Source: Nephrocerus scutellatus
Lineage: Eukaryota > Arthropoda > Insecta > Diptera > Pipunculidae
Direction of reading: 5' to 3'
Assembly: GCA_947095585.1 (NCBI GenBank)
Contig: OX352761.1
Location: 36,233,260 to 36,297,259, forward strand
DNA length: 64,000 bases
The position numbers and the translations under genes are program-made. The notes under the pieces were generated by a model, which saw only the letters and a program-made list of their open reading frames with translations, was not told the DNA's origin and did not search any database. This document shows positions 44,515 through 57,643 of the stretch, piece after piece; the first letter of the stretch is position 1, and each line of letters opens with the position of its first letter.

Positions 44515-45800
44515 ATGAGTAAAACTAAAATGTCCGCGGTAATAGACGCGATTCAGACAATCGCATTAGAGTTGAAGTCTGACTACGAGGCTTATCAAAA
44601 GTTAGGTGTGCGAAAACAGTCAGTCCACATGAATGAGGCGCGGCTGACGAACCTAGAGACCTCATTTGCAGAAGCGAGAACTGTACACCAAAAAATTGTG
44701 TAAGCTCCCAGTGAAGAAGCGAAAACAAAATACATGGAAGCTCGCACATTCCATGAATTAAAGGAACTGTTTCTCGCATATCAGTGTGATTTAAAGGAGC
44801 AGCTTACAACCGCCGAGAGCCCAATCTTCATCAACAAATCGATTGCAGCATCAAAGATTCCGTCGGTTGAACTAAAGCTCCCTCCGATGACAATCCCCAA
44901 TTTTGATGGCTCTTTAAATCTGTGGCCCGAATTCAAGGCTTTATTCGAAAGCCTAGTCGCCAAAAATTCTTCAATTTCTGAGGCACAAAAGCTTCAGTAT
45001 TTAAAGGGCAACCTAAGCGGTGAAGCAGCGCGTATGTTACGAAACACTGATACTAATTTTGAAACCGCATGGGCTTTGCTAGTGAAGCGTTTTCAAAACG
45101 TCCGCTTGTTAAAGGACAATCAGTTCAAGTTGCTGTTTGAGCAGCAGAAAATGTTTCAAGAATCACCTGATGATTTAAAACTGCTTCTTGACACCACAAA
45201 CGAAGCCAAACAGTCTTTAAAAAATCTTGGTGTGTCAGTGGATGCGTGGGAAGATGTGCTGATTTATCACACAGTGCAAGGGCTTCCGTCTACCACTCGC
45301 GGTATTTGGGAATCCCACATTGCGACGCATGCGGATTCGTCGAAATCAAAGGAATTCACTCCAGGTACAGTGCGTACACATAACTCCACAATTTTAAAAT
45401 GTCCCATGTGCCAAGGGTCCCATGCGATCCGAAACTGTCATAGTGAAAATATATAAGCTAAATTTCAACTGTCTCTCTAATACTCAATATACCAGAGCAT
45501 GTACAAGTAGCTTCACGTGTTATAAATGTAAGCAAAAGCATCATTCGCTCTTGCAAAATGAATCAACAAATTCAACACAGACTAAGGATTTGTGGTCACC
45601 GGGAACAACCCAGTCATCAGCTCAACAAGCAGAATCGTATGCACAAAGACCACAACTCGCTTCACCAGAACAGCCAACGGATTCCACCCAAATGATGTCA
45701 ACATATAGCACTTACTTAGCCGAGTCCAACACAGTTCAGACTGTGCTTCTCGCTACTGCACTGATTAAGGTAGTCCCGAAAGTTGGCCAACCGGTGGTCT
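44515..45800 (+). pseudogene. Unit 5 gag
   Basis: ATG at 44515 and the shared TAA after QKIV (44701-44703). The frame is then open from 44734 to 45456 with the whole capsid and first knuckle. A ~38-bp deletion after HAIRNC (near 45440) removes PKFKALSPAKRQD and shifts the frame. The second knuckle and linker are readable from 45422 in the next frame. Confidence 0.85.
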
Positions 45801-48800
45801 TGCGTGCGCTTTTAGATCCGGGATCAGAAACATCCCTAAGAATCTGCTTTCCAACTACTAAGATTGAAAAAAGAGAAGGCCACCGTATTGGTTCTGGGAG
45901 TCGGAGGAACGAACACGGGTGTCTCCAAACACAAAGTATCCTTCACGATAAATTTATGTATCAACAACCAATTCAAATTACATATAACAGCATTGATTAT
46001 ACCTAAGGTCACATCTGATTTGCCAATGAGAAATATTCAGAGTGCTGACTGGAATCACCTCCGAAGTCTGCAATTAGCAGATCCGACTTTTAGTAAACGA
46101 AGCAAAATCGACATCTTGCTTGGTGCAGACGTGTTTCCATCAATCATTCTGGAGGGTATCGTGAAGGGTACACCAGGCACACCGATGGCTCAAAACACTG
46201 AGCTAGGTTGGGTGTTGTCCGGTGGTGTTCTCCCGACAAAAAATTCGATAACATCTCTTCACATTACCGCTGAGGATCTGATTCAAGGAAGGAAGGCGAC
46301 CCTCAATCGGACGATCGTATAATTCAGCGAGGATTAGATATCTTCAACTGGAGAAAAAATTCCATTCCAACAAATTTTTCCATCAGGAATACAAAAAGGT
46401 CATTGATGAATATAAAGACTTGGGCCATATGACAGAGATAAATACCATGTCGTTGGGAGACTACTATTTCGTTCCACACCACGCGGTGATAAAAGAATCC
46501 AGTTCCACCACCAAGATGCGAATTGTATTTGATGCATCATGCAAATCGTCAGATGGTACGTCACTAAACGACCATTTACTCGTTGGTCCAAGGTTGCAAG
46601 ACGATATATTCGAACACGTCACTCGATTTCGAAAACATAAGGTCGCATTTATAGCCGACATCAATAAAATGTACAGGCAAATTTGGGTGCCTCCAAATGA
46701 TTCGGCTTATCAACTTATCTTTTGGAGAGATAAAAATGACGAAGATATAAAAGCGTACCGTCTGAATACCGTCACCTTTGGCACGGCTTGGCTGTTCGCA
46801 CATTGCAACAACTGGCTACAGATGAACGAGACGACTATCCGCTGGCATCGAAAATATCTATGTAGACGATATCATTCATGGGGCAGACTCAGTCAGTGAG
46901 GTTCTGGAGATGCAGCACCAACTCATTTCCATGTTGAACAAGGGAGGATTTCCATTAACGAAATGGGCAAGTAACAGCGCAAGGTTGTTAGAAGCCTTTC
47001 CAGAAGAAGACCGAGAAATAGGGATACCATTGTCATTTGATGACAATAACGCAATCAAAACCTTGGGAATCCAATGGAATCCATGAAGGGAAACATTTTC
47101 ATTCAAAATAATGCTTCCAGAACAAACGAGAGCAACAAAAAGAACAATTCTCTCAGACATCGCTCAGCTCTATGACCCCTTGGGATGGATTTCCCCGTGC
47201 AACATTCTTGGCAAAATCCTAATGCAAGAAATATGGAAGGCACACCAATCATGGGATGAGGAACTGTCAGAAGCAATCGTTACGACGTGGTGTTCCTTGA
47301 AAGCAGAACTTATAGCACTAAATGACATAGAAATTCTACGATGGATACATTGCACCAACGAATCTATTATTGAAATCCACGGATTTTGTGACGCTTCCGA
47401 AAGGGCATACGCTACAGCAGTGTATATTCGTGCTATCAACGGAACGTCAATACACACTAGTTTACTTTTGAAAAAACTAGAGCGCACCTCTTAAAACCAA
47501 ATCTCTTGCACGGTTAGAATTGTGCGGAGCTGTACTATTGTCACATTTGTTGCTACACACCATCGAGACCATGGAACTACAAAGGGCACGAATCTACGCT
47601 TGGTCAGATTCACAAATCACTCTGGCTTGGATTAAGGCAGTACCATATACGCGAACCACATTTGTTGCCAACAGAGTTGCTGAAATCCAAGAACTGACTG
47701 ATGTTAAATGCTGGAGATACGTCCCGTCCAAAGACAATCCAGCGGACATCGCATCAAGGGGGCTGTCGCCGAGGGAGCTGATCACTAAGGATCAGTGGTG
47801 GAACGGCCCGGAATACCTACAAACATTTGAAGAGCAATCTTACCCCATGTATGATATAGACCATACAGATCTTGAGACGAAAGCGTCCAAATTTCATGGG
47901 AGGTTAATGAACTTTTGTCCAGATTTTCATCATTACAGCGACTAATACGAACTACAGCGTATTGGCTTCGCTTCATCAATAACGCTCGTAAAATATCGGA
48001 GCGGGTGTCTGGGCGCTCTCAGTAGAAGAACTAAACTGTGCTTAAAGGCGACTGATATTCATAGTACAGCAGGAGTTCTTCAGTGAGGAGATTAGTCAAC
48101 TCGTCAAGAATGAAATAGTGCATAAGGGCAGTAAATTGGCTAGACTTTTTACCTTCACAGAACATTTTAACGACACTCATAATCCATGATGTTCACATGA
48201 GACTGTTGCATGCTGGTCAACAATTAATGATGGCAACTCTTCGCGCAGAATATTGGGTCCTTCAACTAAAATCAAATGTTAAAAAATGCATCCACAAGTG
48301 TCTCAAATGTTTTCGATACACGGCATCGATGAAGCAGCAAAAAATGGGAAACCTCCCAGCCCCGCGAGTGAATGAAGCTCGACCATTCCAAACATCTGGG
48401 ATGTATTATTGTTCAACTAAAGGCATGGAAGGGACGCTGTAACAAAATCACGAAGGCCTATATTGCTATTTTTATCTGTTTCTGTACGAAAGCGGTTCAT
48501 CTTGAACTGGTTAGCGACTGCAGTACGTCTGCCATTCAAGCGCTTTACCGCCCGGCGTGGCATTTGCACCGACCTGTATAGTGATTGTGGAACTAATTTC
48601 CAAGGAGCCGCAAAAATCATTGATCTAGAAAAACCACATCTACTAAGGCAGTGGGCCGAAGACATCGCGACTCAACTGCAGAAAAACGGAACTACGTGGC
48701 ACTTCAACCCTTCGGCAGCACCACATATTGGGGGGCTCTGGGAAGCGGGAGTAAAATCAATGAAAACCACTTGAAGAGATTGCAAAGCAACAAAGCGGCA

Positions 48801-48935
48801 TCATCAAATTAAAAAAAAGATGCGTCAGCAAATACCAGCAGCAACTCAAATTCATCGAAGAAGATTTGCTGCGTCGCAATTTTGGTCTAATGACACTCCA
48901 CGAGTTCATCGCTTTGCCAGCCCATCCCACAATGT
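45801..48935 (+). pseudogene. Unit 5 pol, near full length
   Basis: The protease reads LLDPGSETS with the shared frameshift, then LLGADVFPSII (frame 45864-46322). The ~150-bp deletion after LHITAED is shared with units 1 and 6. RT starts at 46420 with complete FVPHHAVIKESSS and DASCKSSDG. A small deletion after FGTA (46785) breaks the frame before the catalytic YVDD codons, which survive at about 46858. This is the only unit keeping ITKDQWWNGPEYL (47782-47820), so it holds an ancestral segment lost elsewhere. The first integrase Asp is lost (MYYCS) and the other integrase lesions are the common ones. Confidence 0.85.
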
Positions 48936-49043
48936 TGTTCTAATTACACTCTATCGCATTGCCAGCCCATCCGACACTAAACTGAATCATGCTGGCGACA
49001 TACTTTGTGCACTATATAAACAAACACACGGTGGGCAAATGCA

Positions 49044-49501
49044 TGTATTCATAATCAGCCATGTCATCAATAATTAAATATATAATTAATTCAAAGTGTG
49101 GAATTTGTTGGATTGGATATAAACTTAAGAGTTGGCAAAGCGAAGAACGAGTAAGTCAGTCGTCATCCAACATCCAATTCAGAACATCGCGCCTTTCTCA
49201 ATCGTCCGTCGTCAATTAAATCTTTCTCAATCGTCCGTCGTCAAATAAATCCTTCTCAATCGTCCGTCGTCAATCATTCTCAATCGTCCGTCATCAAGTT
49301 AATGAATAGTATTGAATATTAAATTATAAATTAAGTCTACATTTACTCAAAATAAAGAGAAAAATGCATAACTAATAGAAGACAAAAAATTGTGTTGTTT
49401 TCTTTCAATTTTGATTTATTTTTGAACGAAGATTTCCATTCGAGGAAGTCTGTCTAAATTTGCAAATTGCCCTTAGAACCAACAAATCCAGGCGGCAAAC
49501 A
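49044..49501 (+). mobile_element. BEL LTR 6
   Basis: 458 bp, TGTATTC...GGCAAACA, with TCAAATAAATCC as a private variant. The PBS and a leader with ten or so CAGTGAGTG-type words follow. Confidence 0.88.
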
Positions 49502-50073
49502 TTGGTCCTTCGAGCCGGATATAAAGATTTAAGGATTTAAGGATTTAAGGATTTGTAAGTGCGCAACGAATTTGTAACATAACACAGTGAGTGTTATCGG
49601 TATATTCTTCGGTGAACTAATCGACTGATCAACACAGTGAGTGTCATCAGTTTAACATAATACAGTGAGTGTTATCGGTATATTCTTCGGTGAACTAACC
49701 GACTGATCAACACAGTGAGTGTCATCAGTTTAATACAACACAGTGAGTGTTATCGGTATATTCTTCGGTGAACTAATCGACTGATCAACACAGTGAGTGT
49801 CATCAGTTTAATACAACACAGTGAGTGTCATCAGTGAACTTCGACTGATCAACACAGTGAGTGTCATCAGCTTAATATAATACAGTGAGTGTTATCGATG
49901 AACTTTTCAACAGAACCTAACACAAACAACGGAAAGAGGCTGGTACAACGGGGGAGCAACGACCAAAATTCAGGTGTGTGGCAATTTTCTTTACATTTTT
50001 TATAATTTAAAAAACATAAACCGTCAATCAATTAAGACTTGTGTGTGTGAGTATATATCATATTATTGTTGTC

Positions 50074-50666
50074 ATGAGTAAAACTAAAATGTCCGCGGTA
50101 ATAGACGCGATTCAGACAATCGCATTAGAGTTGAAGTCTGACTACGAGGCTTATCAAAAGTTAGGTGTGCGAAAACAATCAGTCCACATGAATGAGGCGC
50201 GGCTGACGAACCTAGAGACCTCATTTGCAGAAGCGAGAACTGTACACCAAAAAATTGTGTAAGCTCCCAGTGAAGAAGCGAAAACAAAATACATGGAAGC
50301 TCGCACATTCCATGAATTAAAGGAACTGTTTTTCGCATATCAGTGTGATTTAAAGGAGCAACTCACAACCGCCGAGAGCCCAAGCTTCATCAACAAATCG
50401 ATTGCAGCATCAAAGATTCCGTCGGTTGAACTAAAGCTCCCTCCGATGACAATCCCCAATTTTGATGGCTCTTTAAATCTGTGGCCCGAATTCAAGGCTT
50501 TATTCGAAAGCCTAGTCGCCAAAAATTCTTCAATTTCTGAGGCACAAAAGCTTCAGTATTTAAAGGGCAACCTAAGCGGTGAAGCAGCGCGTATGTTACG
50601 AAACACTGATACTAATTTTGAAACCACATGGGCTTTGCTAGTGAAGCGTTTTCAAAACGTCCGCTT
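50074..50666 (+). pseudogene. Unit 6 gag, split by a LINE
   Basis: ATG at 50074, the shared TAA after QKIV, then an open capsid frame from 50293. The LINE interrupts it after LVKRFQNVR at 50666, and Gag resumes at 53257 (LLFEQQKMFQESPDDL...) with a one-base loss (CAATCATTC for CAATCAGTTC). The right part, 53278-54192, includes both knuckles and the protease site. Confidence 0.85.
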
Positions 50667-53247
50667 CTTCTTCTTTTTCTTTATGTCCTGTATCCCCTTA
50701 TGGGTCCTAGGGCCTCTACTACGCCTACGCGCCATCGCGTGCGGTTCCTGGCAATGAGCTTCAGCTCTCTCCAACTCTTCCCCAATTGCCGTGCCTCCTC
50801 CTCAACTGTTCTGCGCCATGTATTTCTCGGACGACCCGTTCTTCTACCATCCTGAGATAACGGGTTCCATTGCATTGCGTAGTTTGCTATGGAACTGTCG
50901 CCTTTTCGGAGTGTATGACCAATCCACTGCCACTTCCGTCGTTGGATGGTTGTGCCTATTGGTTCCTGACCCGTTCTCTGGTAAAGATGTTCGTTAGAGA
51001 TACGGTTAGGCCAGAAAACCCTTATGATGTTCCGTAGGCACCTATTTACAAATGTTTGTAATCTTTTTGTGATAGTAGCGGTCACCTTCCAAGTGCTGCA
51101 CCCATACAACAGCACAGATTCAACATTTGAGCGGAACAGTCGCAGCTTGGTGTTTAAGCTGATCGCATTGCTTCGCCATATCATGGACATCATTCCAAAC
51201 ACCGATTTTGCTTTGCCGATTCGGTTGGCAATGTCCTGTTCGGTTCCACCTTCGGTCGAGACAATACTCCCAAGATATTGGAAACTCTCTACTCTCTCTA
51301 CCGGCTGTCCAGCAATGTTAACATGAGTAACTGAGTTAGTGCCGAGGTTGATGATTTTGGTTTTGGCAGTATTAATCTTCAAACCCGCAACATTTGCCTC
51401 CCTCTCCACATTTGTTGTCATTTGGTGCAGCTCCATAATTCTATGTGAGAGTAAACAAACGTCGTCAGCGTAATCCAGATGTTTGAGTTGAGATGTAAGA
51501 GTCCAACGAATTCCTCCGTTTCCAGTAGATAAAGCTGCGCGAAGTACATCGCTAATCACCAACAAAAAAAGTATCGGCGATAGAATGCAACCTTGTCGTA
51601 CCCCACTTAGGATCTCGAATTCCTCTGACAGCTTTCCTCTATGCAGCACATGACATTTAGAGCCATCATAGGTTGCTTTAATAATAGCTATTAGTTTATC
51701 GGGTATACCTCTCCTGCGCAAGGCAAGCCAGATAAACTGTCTGTTGACACTGTCAAACGCCTTCTCAAAATCGATGAACAGCAGGTGCAGTGGTGACCGG
51801 AATTCAACGCACTGTTCAATAATGATCCGCAGGGTGTTTATGTGGTCTACACAGGAGGATCCAGTGCGGAAACCTGCTTGTTCGGCATCGAGTGTATCTT
51901 CCAGATGTTCCTTAATACGTTCAAGTACTACTTTGGCTATTACTTTTGCAACTGCAGGGAGAACGCAAATGCCTCTCCAGTTTTCGCACTCCATAAGACT
52001 ACCTTTTTTAGGGAGCTTGACAATCATTCCCTTCTTCCACTCTTCGGGGAAACTTTCTACCTCCCAAGCTCTCTCTACAAGAGGATATAAAAGCTCTGCT
52101 GATGTCGTTGGAGCTGCACGCAGAAGCTCTGCGGGTATACCATCTAGTCCTACCGACTTGTTGTTCTTTAGTGCGTTAATCGCGGTAGCGATCTCGTCTT
52201 TACTGGGAGTTGAGGTGCGAATTCGGGAAATTGTTACTTCCGGCATTTCCGCTTGATTTAGGTGCATATCGTTAGCAAATACACGGTTAAGGACCGTAGA
52301 GAAATGCTCCTTCCATCGCTTGAGCTGATCCTCATCTGAAACGAGTACGGTACCATCTAGGCCTTTCACCGGATGTTGGCTAGAGCGGTGACCACCTGTC
52401 AGCTCTTTGGTGATTCTGTAAACGGTTCTGCTATCGCACCGGCTCGCTGCTTCCTCTGCTTCTGAGGCCAGGTTGTTAATATAGTTACGCTTGTCACGTC
52501 TTACACTACGCTGCACTTCTCTCATTTTTCTTCGATACATGGACTCTAGCTCGCTCCTCGCTACTGCTGGGATATCTACAATACGAGCTTTAAGTAGTTT
52601 ACGTTCTTCAATCCGCCTCCAGGTATCTTCGGTAAGCCACGTGCTGTGCCTTGCCTGGCTTCTACCAACAATACTTTCCGCTCCAGATGTGAAAACATTT
52701 TTCACAGCCTTCCAATGTTCCTGGATGGTTGTCGGCAGTGAGCTGCTGATTGCTTCCACTCCTTGCGATAAATGATCCCTTAATTGTTGGCGTACTGAGG
52801 GGATCTTTAGCCGGTCGATGTTATACCTAGGCATTCGGATGATATTGCGGATTCTATGAACTGATGCAGTACGTAACTGGACAGTAGCTACCATAAGGTG
52901 ATGATCACGTACCATACCCATGTCGGCTCCTCGTCTGTTTCGGACGTCTAACAGACAGCTCCTAAAACGTCTGCTGATCGCCACATGGTCGATTTGGTTG
53001 GATGATGATTGCCTGTCAGTTGACACCCAGCTGACCTTGTGGCAAGTCTTATGCTCAAACATGGTGCCTCCTATAACAAGGTTGTTGGTGTTGCAGAAAT
53101 CAACAAATCTTTCACCATTGTCATTTCGTTCGCCGAGGCCGTGCTTCCCAATCACATGCTTGAGTCCTTCATTGTCGTTGCCAACCTTGGCATTCAAATC
53201 CCCCATCACGATGACGATATCTCCGTTCGGCGTTGCGTTGAATACTG
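50667..53247 (-). mobile_element. 5'-truncated RTE-like LINE
   Basis: 2581 bp on the minus strand inside BEL unit 6, flanked by the 9-bp duplication CGTCCGCTT (50658-50666 and 53248-53256). The element's 3' end, on the left, is a short AAAGAAAAAGAAGAAG tail only about 14 bases after the stop codon. The 5' part, including the N-terminal endonuclease, is missing. A very short 3' UTR with a simple-repeat tail fits RTE-type LINEs; the clade is inferred, not tested. Confidence 0.9.
50681..53247 (-). CDS. LINE endonuclease-reverse transcriptase, 5'-truncated
   Basis: 842 codons are open from the first ATG (53209) to the TAA at 50681, and the same frame is open back to the truncation point (VFNATPNGDIVIVMGDLN). 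This protein nicks DNA and copies the element's RNA into the site. Residues 1-115 are the C-terminal part of an APE-type endonuclease (GDLNAKVG, NQIDHVAI, RDHHLMVA). RT spans about 320-600: NKSVGLDGIPAELL, FIDFEKAFDSVN, GVRQGCILSP, LDYADDVCLL. The tail has RVFWPNRISNEHL and WQWIGHTLRKGD. The absence of stops over more than 2.5 kb marks a recent insertion. Without the endonuclease start and promoter it should be inactive. Confidence 0.9.
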
Positions 53248-53256
53248 CGTCCGCTT

Positions 53257-54010
53257 GTTAAAGGACAATCATTCAAGTTGCTGTTCGAGCAGCAGAAAAT
53301 GTTTCAAGAATCACCTGATGATTTAAAACTGCTTCTTGACACCACAAACGAAGCCAAACAGTCTTTAAAAAATCTTGGTGTGTCAGTGGATGCGTGGGAA
53401 GATGTGCTGATTTATCACACAGTGCAAGGGCTTCCGTCTACCACTCGCGGTATTTGGGAATCCCACATTGCGACGCATGCGGATTCGTCGAAATCAAAGG
53501 AATTCACTCCAGGTACAGTGCGTACACATAACTCCACAATTTTAAAATGTCCCATGTGCCAAGGGTCCCATGCGATCCGAAACTGTCCCAAATTTAAAGC
53601 TCTAAGCCCCGCGAAGAGACAGGACATAGTGAAAATATATAAGCTAAATTTCAACTGTCTCTCTAATACTCAATATACCAGAGCATGTACAAGTAGCTTC
53701 ACGTGTTATAAATGTAAGCAAAAGCATCATTCGCTCTTGCAAAATGAATCAACAAATTCAACACAGACTAAGGATTTGTGGTCACCGGGAACAACCCAGT
53801 CATCAGCTCAACAAGCAGAATCGTATGCACAAAGACCACAACTCGCTTCACCAGAACAGCCAACGGATTCCACCCAAATGATGTCAACATATAGCACTTA
53901 CTTAGCCGAGTCCAACACAGTTCAGACTGTGCTTCTCGCTACTGCACTGATTAAGGTAGTCCCGAAAGTTGGCCAACCGGTGGTCTTGCGTGCGCTTTTA
54001 GATCCGGGAT
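53257..54010 (+). pseudogene. Unit 6 gag, right part
   Basis: Continuation of Gag after the LINE: LLFEQQKMFQESPDDLKLLL, DAWEDVLIYHTVQGLPSTT, knuckles CPMCQGSHAIRNC and CYKCKQKHHSLL, then the Q/S/T linker. It is open through 54192 into the protease. Confidence 0.85.
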
Positions 54011-57000
54011 CAGAAACATCCCTAAGAATCTGCTTTCCAACTACTAAGATTGAAAAAAGAGAAGGCCACCGTATTGGTTCTGGGAGTCGGAGGAACGAAC
54101 ACGGGTGTCTCCAAACACAAAGTATCCTTCACGATAAATTTATGTATCAACAACCAATTCAAATTACATATAACAGCATTGATTATACCTAAGGTCACAT
54201 CTGATTTGCCAATGAGAAATATTCAGAGTGCTGACTGGAATCACCTCCGAAGTCTGCAATTAGCGGATCCGACTTTTAGTAAACGAAGCAAAATCAACAT
54301 CTTGCTTGGTGCAGACGTGTTTCCATCAATCATTCTGGAGGGTATCGTGAAGGGTACACCAGGCACGCCGATGGCTCAAAACACTGAGCTAGGTTGGGTG
54401 TTGTCCGGTGGTGTTCTCCCGACAAAAAATTCGATAACATCTCTTCACATTACCGCTGAGGGTCGGATTCAAGGAAGGAGTGCGACCCTCAATCGGACGA
54501 TCGTATAATTCAGCGAGGATTAGATATCTTCAACTGGAGAAAAAATTCCATTCCAACAAATTTTTCCATCAGGAATACAAAAAGGTCACTGATAATTATA
54601 AAGACTTGGGCCATATGACAGAGATAAATACCTTGTCGTTGGGAGACCACTATTTCGTTCCACACCACGCGGTGATAAAAGAATCCAGTTCCACCACCAA
54701 GATGCGAATTGTATTTGATGCATCATGCAAATCGTCAGATGGTACGTCACTAAACGACCATTTACTCGTTGGTCCAAGGTTGCAAGACGATATATTCGAA
54801 CACGTCACTCGATTTCGAAAACATAAGGTCGCATTTATAGCCGACATCAATAAAATGTACAGGCAAATTTGGGTGCCTCCAAATGATTCGGCTTATCAAC
54901 TTATCTTGTGGAGAGATAAAAATGACGAAGATATAAAAGCGTACCGTCTGAATACCGTCACCTTTGGCACGGCTGCAGCACCATACTTGGCTGTTCGCAC
55001 ATTGCAACAACTGGCTACGAGTATCCGCTGGCATCGAAAATTGCCAAGGAAAATTTCTATGTAGACGATATCATTCATGGGGCAGACTCAGTCAGTGAGG
55101 CTCTGGAGATGCAGCACCAACTCATTTCCATGTTGAACAAGGGAGGATTTCCATTAACGAAATGGGCAAGTAACAGCGCAAGGTTGTTAGAAGCCGTTCC
55201 AGAAGAAGACCGAGAAATAGGGATACCATTGTCATTTGATGACAATAACGCAATCAAAACCTTGGGAATCCAATGGCATCCAGGAAGGGAAACATTTTCA
55301 TTCAAAATAATGCTTCCAGAACAAACGAGAGCAACAAAAAGAACAATTCTCTCAGACATCGCTCGGCTCTATGACCCCTTGGGATGGATTTCCCGTGCAA
55401 CATTCTTGGCAAAATCCTAATGCAAGAAATATGGAAGGCACACCAATCATGGGATGAGGAACTGTCAGAAGCAATCGTTACGACGTGGTGTTTCTTGGAA
55501 GCAGAACTTATAGCACTAAATGACATTGAAATTCTACGATGGATACATTGCACCAACGAATCTATTATTGAAATCCACGGATTTTGTGACGCTTCCGAAA
55601 GGGCATACGCTGCAGCAGTGTATATTCGTGCTATCAACGGAACGTCAATACACACTAGTTTACTTTTGTCAAAAACTAGAGTCGCACCTCTTAAAACCAA
55701 ATCTCTTGCACGGTTAGAATTGTGCGGAGCTGTACTATTGTCACATTTGTTGCTACACACCGTCGAGACCATGGAACTACAAAGGGCACGAATCTACGCT
55801 TGGTCAGATTCACAAATCACTCTGGCTTGGATTAAGGCAGCACCATATACGTGAACCACATTTGTTGCCAACAGAGTTGCTGAAATCCAAGAACTGACTG
55901 ATGTTAAATGCTGGAGATACGTCCCGTCCAAAGACAATCCAGCGGACATCGCATCAAGGGGGCTGTCGCCCAGGGAGCTGATCACTAAACGGCCCGGAAT
56001 ACCTACAAACATTTGAAGAGCAATCTTACCCCATGTATGATATAGACCATACAGATCTTGAGACGAAAGCGTCCAAATTTCATGGGAGGTGAATGAACTG
56101 TTGTCCAGATTTTCGTCATTACAGCGACTAATACGAACTACAGCGTATTGGCTTCGCTTCATCAATAACGCTCGTAAAATATGGGAGCGGGTGTCTGGGC
56201 GCTCTCAGTAGAAGAACTAACCTGTGCTTAAAGGCGACTGATATTCATAGTACAGCAGGAGTTCTTCAGTGAGGAGATTAGTCAACTCGCCAACAATGAA
56301 ATAGTGCATAAGGGCAGTAAATTGGCTAGACTTTTTACCTTCACAGAACATTTTAACGACACTCATAATCCATGATGTTCACATGAGACTGTTGCATGCT
56401 GGTCAACAATTAATGATGGCAACTCTTCGCGCAGAATATTGGGTCCTTCAACTAAAATCAAATGTTAAAAAATGCATCCACAAGTGTCTCAAATGTTTTC
56501 GATACACGGCATCGATGAAGCAGCAAAAAATGGGAAACCTCCCAGCCCCGCGAGTGAATGAAGCTCGACCATTCCAAACATCTGGGATGTATTATTGTTC
56601 AACTAAAGGCATGGAAGGGACGCTGTAACAAAATCACGAAGGCCTATATTGCTATTTTTATCTGTTTCTGTACGAAAGCGGTTCATCTTGAACTGGTTAG
56701 CGACTGCAGTACGTCTGCCATTCAAGCGCTTTACCGCCCGGCGTGGCATTTGCACCGACCTGTATAGTGATTGTGGAACTAATTTCCAAGGAGCCGCAAA
56801 AATCATTGATCTAGAAAAACCACGTCTACTAAGGCAGTGGGCCGAAGACATCGCGACTCAACTGCAGAAAAACGGAACTACGTGGCACTTCAACCCTTCG
56901 GCAGCACCACATATTGGGGGGCTCTGGGAAGCGGGAGTAAAATCAATGAAAGACCACTTGAAGAGATTGCAAAGCAACAAAGCGGCATCATCAAATTAAA

Positions 57001-57130
57001 AAAAAGATGCGTCAGCAAATACCAACAGCAACTCCAATTCATCGAAGAAGATTCGCTGCGTCGCAATTTTGGTCTAATGACACTCCACAAGTTCATCGCT
57101 TTGCCAGCCCATCCGACTCCAAACTGAATC
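54000..57130 (+). pseudogene. Unit 6 pol
   Basis: The protease site is LLDPGSETS with the shared frameshift, then LLGADVFPSII (54050-54508). The ~150-bp deletion after LHITAEG is shared with units 1 and 5. RT is open 54480-55064 with FDASC and ADINKMYRQIW, but a ~14-bp loss after LQQLAT (near 55018) throws the frame out just before YVDD. RT C-terminus is 55109-55420, with the missing C of WISPCN shared with units 4 and 7. RNase H ends early at a TGA (CATATACGTGAACC, near 55852). Integrase has the MYYCS deletion and the common frameshift. Confidence 0.85.
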
Positions 57131-57185
57131 ATGCTGGCGACATACTTTGTGCACTATATAAACAAACACACGGTGGGCAAATGCA

Positions 57186-57643
57186 TGTATTCATAATCAG
57201 CCATGTCATCAATAATTAAATATATAATTAATTCAAAGTGTGGAATTAGTTGGATTGGATATAAACTTAAGAGTTGGCAAAGCGAAGAACGAGTAAGTCA
57301 GTCGTCATCCAACATCCAATTCAGAACATCGCGCCTTTCTCAATCGTCCGTCGTCAATTAAATCTTTCTCAATCGTCCGTCGTCAATTAAATCCTTCTCA
57401 ATCGTCCGTCGTCAATCATTCTCAATCGTCCGTCATCAAGATAATGAATAGTATTGAATATTAAATTATAAATTAAGTCTACATCTACTCAAAATAAAGA
57501 GAAAAATTCATAACTAATAGAAGACAAAAAATTGTGTTGTTTTCTTTCAATTTTCATTTATTTTTGAACGAAGATTTCCTTTCGAGGAAGTCTGTCTAAA
57601 TTTGCAAATTGCCCTTAGAACCAACAAATCCAGGCGGCAAACA
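57186..57643 (+). mobile_element. BEL LTR 7
   Basis: 458 bp, of the LTR 3/7/8 subtype. It shares TTTTCATTTATT with LTR 8 only. Confidence 0.88.

Noticed and set aside
51744..52256. 170-codon plus-strand open frame inside the LINE
   Set aside because: It is antisense to the 842-codon RT frame and has no known domain.
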